From: Sporomusa malonica
GTDB taxonomy: Bacteria; Bacillota; Negativicutes; Sporomusales; Sporomusaceae
NCBI RefSeq assembly: GCF_900176355.1
Contig: NZ_FWXI01000019.1
Location: forward strand, 43,633-107,632
Length of the DNA: 64,000 nt
Direction of reading: 5' to 3'
A program made the position numbers and the translations under genes. Numbering within the stretch: the first letter of the stretch is position 1; each line of letters begins with the position of its first letter. The notes under the pieces are model-generated. The model was given only the letters and a program-made list of their open reading frames with translations. It ran no database searches and was not told the origin of the DNA. Of this stretch, positions 59,727 through 64,000 are shown piece after piece.

Positions 59727-62210
59727 ATGCCCAGATACAAGGCAAAGACACTTTATATGCGCAAATCGATAGTAGAGGCCCTGGATAATATATGGGAATA
59801 TCCGCTGACTGTTGTAGAAGCGCCGATGGGCTATGGCAAAACTACCGCAGTGAAGGAGTATTTGTCGGGCAGTGAAGCCGAGGAGCTATGGCAAACACTG
59901 ACCGATGATTCGTCAACCGGATTTTGGAATGGGTTAAGCCGTTTGATTAGGAAACTAGACCCCGTGGCCGCCGATAGACTCGCGGGAATGGGGGTTCCCG
60001 GCAACAGCGTATTCTTGGATGAGGCTATCCGTATTGTGGGGAGTATAGAGTTTTCTAAAAGAACGGTCATCGTATTTGATGACTATCATTTACTGTCTTC
60101 GGGAGATATCGACAGATTTATCGAGTTATTGGTCAAGTCCGAGACTCCCAATTTGCATATCGTTATTGTATCCCGCAGTGTTTTTGGCGAGAATACAACC
60201 GAGCTCGTACTCAAAGGATATTGCTGCGTTATCGAAAAGAGCAGTTTTGAGCTTTCACGAGCCGAGATCATTGAGTATTGCCGGTTGAACGGGGTCAAAC
60301 TAAGTGCTGAGGAAGCGGATTTCCTGGTCTCCTATACTGAAGGCTGGATTAGCGCCGTATATCTTTGCATACTGGGGTTTCAGCAGGATAAGCGGATTGA
60401 ACGGCAGGCCAGCTTATATGAACTGATAGAAAAGGTTGTCTATCGGCGCTGTTCTATAGAGGTCCAGGAGTTTTTACTCAGCATCTGCATTTTCGACAGT
60501 TTTTCCTCGCTACAGGCTGAATATATGTGGACCAAGGGGAATGCCGAGGCGCTATTGGGGCGGCTCATGGCCGGGAATGCCTTTATCAAATATGATCATG
60601 GCAGTCAAACCTATTACATACATAACATCTTCACGAGTTACCTGAGGCGAATCTTTGACAGGCAGGGTTCGGACAGGCAACAGGCCATCTGGAAGGCAGC
60701 AGGGAAATGGCATGTAAGTATCGGAGAATATATCCATGCCATGGATTGCTTCTACAAAGCCGCTGATTTCGACAGTTTGTTAACCGCTATTGAAATTGAT
60801 AAAGGCAACTGCATAACCAACGAGCATAAAGACCGGTTGATCCGGTATTTCAGCGAGTGCCCCATGGAGATAAGAAGAGACCACCCGTGGGCCTGTCTGA
60901 TTTACGCCATCAATCTGTTTTCGTTTAATGAAATGGAGTTGTTTGCGCAGCAATGCGAACAAGTCGGCCGCTACATCGAATTCTTGCCGGAGGGGGAGCA
61001 GGCGAAAGCTCAGTTGGCGGGGGAGCTCGAACTTTTGGGCGGTTTTTCTAAGTATAATAGTATAACAGGGATGTCTGAACATCACCAAAGAGCCGGGGGC
61101 CTGCTGAAGGGGCCGTCGGAGTTCATCGACAGAAATGGTTCATGGACATTTGGTTCACCGTCTGTGCTATATATGTTTTATCGCGAGACTGGGCAACTGG
61201 AGCAGGAAGTCAATGAAATCATCGTGGCTATGCCGCATTATTACCAATTAACAGCCGGGCACGGTTCCGGCGCAGAATACGTGATGCAAGCCGAGTGGTA
61301 TTATTACACCGGCGATTTTGAAAATGCGGAAATTGCGTCCCATAAAGCCTTATATATCGCCAAGTCCCAGGACCAAATGGCGATAGTACTATGTGCATTG
61401 TTTCTCCAAATGCGGCTGGCGACTCTGCGGGGGGATTTGGCGCAGGTGACGGATATCCTGTGGCAAACACGGGAGGAAATCAAAGAGCGCGGATTGTACC
61501 AGTATATTCATACATTGGATATGTGTGAGGGATTCATCTATTCGTGCCTCAATCAGGAGAAAAAGATCCCCGCATGGATTGTGAAAGGTGATTTGCAAGA
61601 TAGTTCAATCTGTTTCCCCGGTTACGCTTTTTTTAATATTATTTGGGGCAAGGCGCTGCTAATCAGTGGTCAATACCTGAAGCTAATCGGCTTAGCCGAA
61701 GGATTCATCGGTATGGCAAGCGTTTTTCCGAATCTGTTGGGGCAAGTGTATACATATATCTATGAAGCCGCAGCCGAGTTCAAACTGGGGCGGCATGAAG
61801 ACGCACGGCAAACACTCCGGCAAGCGCTCAGTGTCGCGGCTCCCGATCAGGTTATTATGCCTTTTGCGGAGAATGGCGAGTACATTGCCGATATGCTCGC
61901 TCAGCTGGAAAAGAACGGGCATTACCCAGAATTTATCGGCCGGATCAATGCGCTTTTTCCGTTAATTTCCAAAAACAGGGACGCGATGTCAGCAGAATTA
62001 AGCAGCCGTGACAATAGGTCAATGCTTACCGAGCGGGAAGCCGCTATCGCAGAGCTTGTTGCATCAGGATTGTCAAACCAGGCTATCGGGAATACGCTGC
62101 ACATAGCCGAGATAACGGTAAAAAAAGCGCTGCAGAGTATTTTTGCGAAATTGGGCATCAGCAGCAGGACAGCGCTGGCTAAGATAATGATTGAGCAAAA
62201 AACAGGTTAA
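59727..62210 (+). CDS. Large MalT-like LuxR-family regulator
   Basis: 827-aa STAND-type regulator. N-terminal P-loop APMGYGKTT and RTVIVFDDYHLL (Walker B) of the NTPase domain, a central TPR-like helical region (about 400-740), and a C-terminal LuxR HTH (LTEREAAIAELVASGLSNQAI ... KKALQSIFAKLGI). ATG at 59727 after GGGAGGCGC; the longer frame from 59589 lacks a site. Such proteins sense small ligands and activate target genes; none is obvious nearby. It may serve the small genes downstream. Confidence 0.87.
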   Translation: MPRYKAKTLYMRKSIVEALDNIWEYPLTVVEAPMGYGKTTAVKEYLSGSEAEELWQTLTDDSSTGFWNGLSRLIRKLDPVAADRLAGMGVPGNSVFLDEAIRIVGSIEFSKRTVIVFDDYHLLSSGDIDRFIELLVKSETPNLHIVIVSRSVFGENTTELVLKGYCCVIEKSSFELSRAEIIEYCRLNGVKLSAEEADFLVSYTEGWISAVYLCILGFQQDKRIERQASLYELIEKVVYRRCSIEVQEFLLSICIFDSFSSLQAEYMWTKGNAEALLGRLMAGNAFIKYDHGSQTYYIHNIFTSYLRRIFDRQGSDRQQAIWKAAGKWHVSIGEYIHAMDCFYKAADFDSLLTAIEIDKGNCITNEHKDRLIRYFSECPMEIRRDHPWACLIYAINLFSFNEMELFAQQCEQVGRYIEFLPEGEQAKAQLAGELELLGGFSKYNSITGMSEHHQRAGGLLKGPSEFIDRNGSWTFGSPSVLYMFYRETGQLEQEVNEIIVAMPHYYQLTAGHGSGAEYVMQAEWYYYTGDFENAEIASHKALYIAKSQDQMAIVLCALFLQMRLATLRGDLAQVTDILWQTREEIKERGLYQYIHTLDMCEGFIYSCLNQEKKIPAWIVKGDLQDSSICFPGYAFFNIIWGKALLISGQYLKLIGLAEGFIGMASVFPNLLGQVYTYIYEAAAEFKLGRHEDARQTLRQALSVAAPDQVIMPFAENGEYIADMLAQLEKNGHYPEFIGRINALFPLISKNRDAMSAELSSRDNRSMLTEREAAIAELVASGLSNQAIGNTLHIAEITVKKALQSIFAKLGISSRTALAKIMIEQKTG

Positions 62211-62238
62211 AAGAATATACTTTCGTATAGTATCACTC

Positions 62239-62277
62239 AAGGCTAACTTCCCTTATGATTAAGGTGAGTTAGCCTTT
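62239..62277 (+). terminator. Terminator after LuxR gene
   Basis: AAGGCTAACT arm and AGTTAGCCTT arm, then TTGG; the T-run is short, so strength is moderate. Confidence 0.65.
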
Positions 62278-62297
62278 TGGCGTTTTGAGGTGTTCTT

Positions 62298-62528
62298 ATG
62301 GGGAAAATCAAAGAAATAGTCATCGGGGCTGATTATCAGGTTACAGTCCGCTTTGACAATAACCATTCGGTGACAATCGACATGAACACCAAGCTACATA
62401 CCGCCCGGTTCTCCGAACTCAGAAACAGGCAGGTGTTTAACGCGGCGAGGACTGATGGCAAAGCGATACATTGGCCGGGAGGAATATCAATTGCCGTCAG
62501 CGAGATTATGGAAATCATCACAAAATAA
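62298..62528 (+). CDS. DUF2442-family small protein
   Basis: 76-aa protein with the pattern RFDNNHSVTIDMN...FSELRN..FN and GISIAVSEI typical of DUF2442. The family often pairs with toxin-antitoxin genes, but no DUF4160 partner is seen here. Start ATG at 62298 without a strong ribosome site visible. Confidence 0.75.
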   Translation: MGKIKEIVIGADYQVTVRFDNNHSVTIDMNTKLHTARFSELRNRQVFNAARTDGKAIHWPGGISIAVSEIMEIITK

Positions 62529-62556
62529 ACGCAATCCAAACAAGGAGGTATAAGAA

Positions 62557-63000
62557 ATGAATAAAAAAGGTATCTTCGGTAATTTGCTCGGCGTCGTACT
62601 ATTGGTGATGATAGTAATGAGCGCTGTCCCCTCCCCCGTCCTGGCCTACAAGATGGATATTCGGAATCCCTACAATGATAAGATGCATTTGGCGGTGGTC
62701 GATTACGACGATGTAGCCGGCAGGTGGCGGTGCCATGGCTGGTGGGAAGTGCAGCCGCTCAGCACGCGGCGGATTAATGTCGATTCGTCCGTTTCCAAAA
62801 ACACTATTTATCTTTTTGTGAAGACGTCGGAAGCGACGTGGGGCGGCGAAGGGATACCAAGTTCAGTGACTCGTACGGTAAATGGTAATAAGTTTTCCTA
62901 TTATGACGGGCAACCCTGCCCGGAAGGACCTAGGATGCGAAAAGAATTTTTCGCAAAATACGAGCTGGAAGATGGATTTCTGTACTGGTCGCCGGAATAA
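62557..63000 (+). CDS. Secreted DUF1036-like protein
   Basis: 147 aa with an N-terminal signal peptide (hydrophobic segment about 8-28, ending SPVLA at about 26-30) and a body resembling DUF1036: LHLAVVDYDD, a GWWEVQP segment and aromatic residues. The mature part has two Cys. ACAAGGAGGTATAAGA precedes the ATG. Probably exported; function unknown. Confidence 0.65.
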   Translation: MNKKGIFGNLLGVVLLVMIVMSAVPSPVLAYKMDIRNPYNDKMHLAVVDYDDVAGRWRCHGWWEVQPLSTRRINVDSSVSKNTIYLFVKTSEATWGGEGIPSSVTRTVNGNKFSYYDGQPCPEGPRMRKEFFAKYELEDGFLYWSPE

Positions 63001-63133
63001 GTCCGTAAAGAACGGGACTGTCTGAGCGGTTTTTGCAAACGGCCAAGGCCCGCTGATGAAAATGTCAGTGAGGCTTTGCCGTTTTCCGGAAAGGAAAGGG
63101 ATACGGAGAAGCGAGGAAGAGGGGGAAATGGCC

Positions 63134-63673
63134 ATGAACAAAAAAGTGATTCTGGGGTTTGCTGCCGGAATTATCGTTGCTTTTGCGGCTCTCTTTTATA
63201 TCGGCGCGACTGATGAGCCTGACAAAAAGCCGGTCACCAAGCCGCCCACGAGCCAAACGTCGGCAGCTGCCCCTGCGCCCCAAGCGGCAGTTAAAGACTA
63301 TCGTAAATATCTTACGGCGGAAGACCTGATAAACATAACCGGTACCAAGTTCAAAATGACCTATGCTGATATGAAGTTCAACGGCAAGCCTGACCTTACT
63401 TTTTCCACCACCGATGAAGGTCACATCGTTCTTACCGTGACCGTTTTACCTGGCAGTCATTACGAAAAAATTTACAGTGAATTCAGATCACAGGAGTATA
63501 AAACGATGGAAAACGCCTTTTGGGGGCCCAAGAACGAAAATCCGCCCCGGATGCTGGGATTTCGCAAAGGTGATACCACCATCACTGTCACCAGATATGT
63601 CGACGACGGCCGGTATCCCATAACGGTGGAAATGATGGAGCGGATTGCCAAGACGATTGCCGCCAGGTTATAA
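63134..63673 (+). CDS. Hypothetical membrane-anchored protein
   Basis: About 179 aa. One N-terminal membrane helix (MNKKVILGFAAGIIVAFAAL), a Pro/Ala/Ser-rich linker to about residue 55, and a soluble domain of no recognised family containing an LTAEDLINITGTKF start. ATG at 63134 has GAGGGGG 8 bases upstream; 63128 is also possible. Follows the DUF1036-like gene in the same direction and both are likely exported. Confidence 0.65.
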   Translation: MNKKVILGFAAGIIVAFAALFYIGATDEPDKKPVTKPPTSQTSAAAPAPQAAVKDYRKYLTAEDLINITGTKFKMTYADMKFNGKPDLTFSTTDEGHIVLTVTVLPGSHYEKIYSEFRSQEYKTMENAFWGPKNENPPRMLGFRKGDTTITVTRYVDDGRYPITVEMMERIAKTIAARL

Positions 63674-63740
63674 AGCCTGCAGCGAGGATTGGGAAGAACA
63701 TTCATAGGAAATACCTTGGTTGCCAGGAGGATATTCCATA

Positions 63741-64000
63741 ATGGAAATAGCTTTACCCCGGCTTTCCGGTATAGGACTGCATCTGTTTGTAATTATAATA
63801 CTGGTGGCATTGGCGGCATATCTGTGCCATTATCGCAAAACACCAGGTGTCCTGCCCTTGATTGCTTCTTTGGGAGCCAGAATTCTTTGGTTAACCTGTA
63901 TTGTAATGTTTTCTGTAAGCTCCAGCTTACATTGGCAGCTTGTCTGGAATAAACTGGCATTTCTGAGTGGCTATATTCTTGTTCCGAGCTGGTTTGTGTT
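63741..64000 (+). CDS. Sensor histidine kinase with N-terminal 7TM domain, 3' partial
   Basis: ATG after AGGAGGATATTCC. The visible 86 residues contain three hydrophobic helices separated by short loops; HYRKTPGVLPLI, a Trp-rich LARILWLT-like stretch and WNKLAFLSGYILVPSWFV fit the N-terminal 7TM sensor of histidine kinases. The gene runs past the window, so the catalytic part is not seen. Confidence 0.6.
   Translation, partial: MEIALPRLSGIGLHLFVIIILVALAAYLCHYRKTPGVLPLIASLGARILWLTCIVMFSVSSSLHWQLVWNKLAFLSGYILVPSWFV

Noticed and set aside
62298..62528. Toxin-antitoxin system with the DUF2442 gene
   Set aside because: No adjacent partner gene of the expected DUF4160 type.

Overview
The window suggests an anaerobic, amino-acid- and N-heterocycle-fermenting Firmicute. 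The gene set and style (B12-dependent mutases, many sigma-54 activators, holin-like/amidase proteins, no oxygen-dependent enzymes) fit the Negativicutes, family Sporomusaceae or a relative. That placement is inference; no rRNA or marker gene is present.

Region 1 (1-21.4 kb) is a near-complete nicotinate fermentation operon of the Eubacterium barkeri type. A sigma-54 activator (5' end outside the window) precedes a clear -24/-12 promoter. The operon then encodes nicotinate dehydrogenase (FAD, FeS and a single fused molybdopterin subunit), a NiaP-type transporter, enamidase, 6-hydroxynicotinate reductase, a UPF0280/ApbE-like protein, a DUF1185 protein, 2-(hydroxymethyl)glutarate dehydrogenase and dehydratase, dimethylmaleate hydratase (two subunits), 2-methyleneglutarate mutase, 3-methylitaconate isomerase, a GlmL/MutL-type protein and 2,3-dimethylmalate lyase. 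Together these would convert nicotinate to propionate, pyruvate, CO2 and NH3. A soluble chemoreceptor follows, then a relic of a GGDEF domain.

Region 2 (21.4-29.3 kb) holds an APC permease/LysR pair, a divergent MocR/EamA pair flanked by two paralogous membrane-anchored amidase-like proteins, a CarD-like regulator and a 46-residue ORF.

Region 3 (29.3-44.2 kb) is a lysine fermentation cluster: MaoC hydratase, then kdd, kamB, a second sigma-54 activator, kamD, kamE, kal and kce. A second sigma-54 promoter drives a lysine permease, kamA, atoD, atoA, thiolase and an SDR reductase. Two sigma-54 promoters and repeat sequences upstream of them suggest lysine-responsive control. The MaoC and SDR genes at the two edges could link crotonyl-CoA to acetoacetyl-CoA.

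Region 4 (44.2-50.6 kb) has a second MocR/EamA pair, a nucleoid-associated protein, a third EamA transporter, a DapB-like reductase lacking the usual catalytic His, and a BusR-like GntR-RCK_C regulator.

Region 5 (50.7-55.5 kb) is the least familiar part: a B12-binding radical SAM protein overlapping an N-acyl-amino-acid-synthase-like GNAT fused to a cyclic-nucleotide-binding domain, with a tiny ORF upstream and a PAS histidine kinase next to it.

Region 6 (55.6-64 kb) has a UPF0178 protein, a fluoride riboswitch with DUF190 and crcB, a HAD protein, tadA, tRNA-Ser(CGA), an IS1182-type transposase relic, a large MalT-like LuxR regulator, three small proteins (two probably exported or membrane-anchored), and the start of a 7TM histidine kinase cut by the window end.
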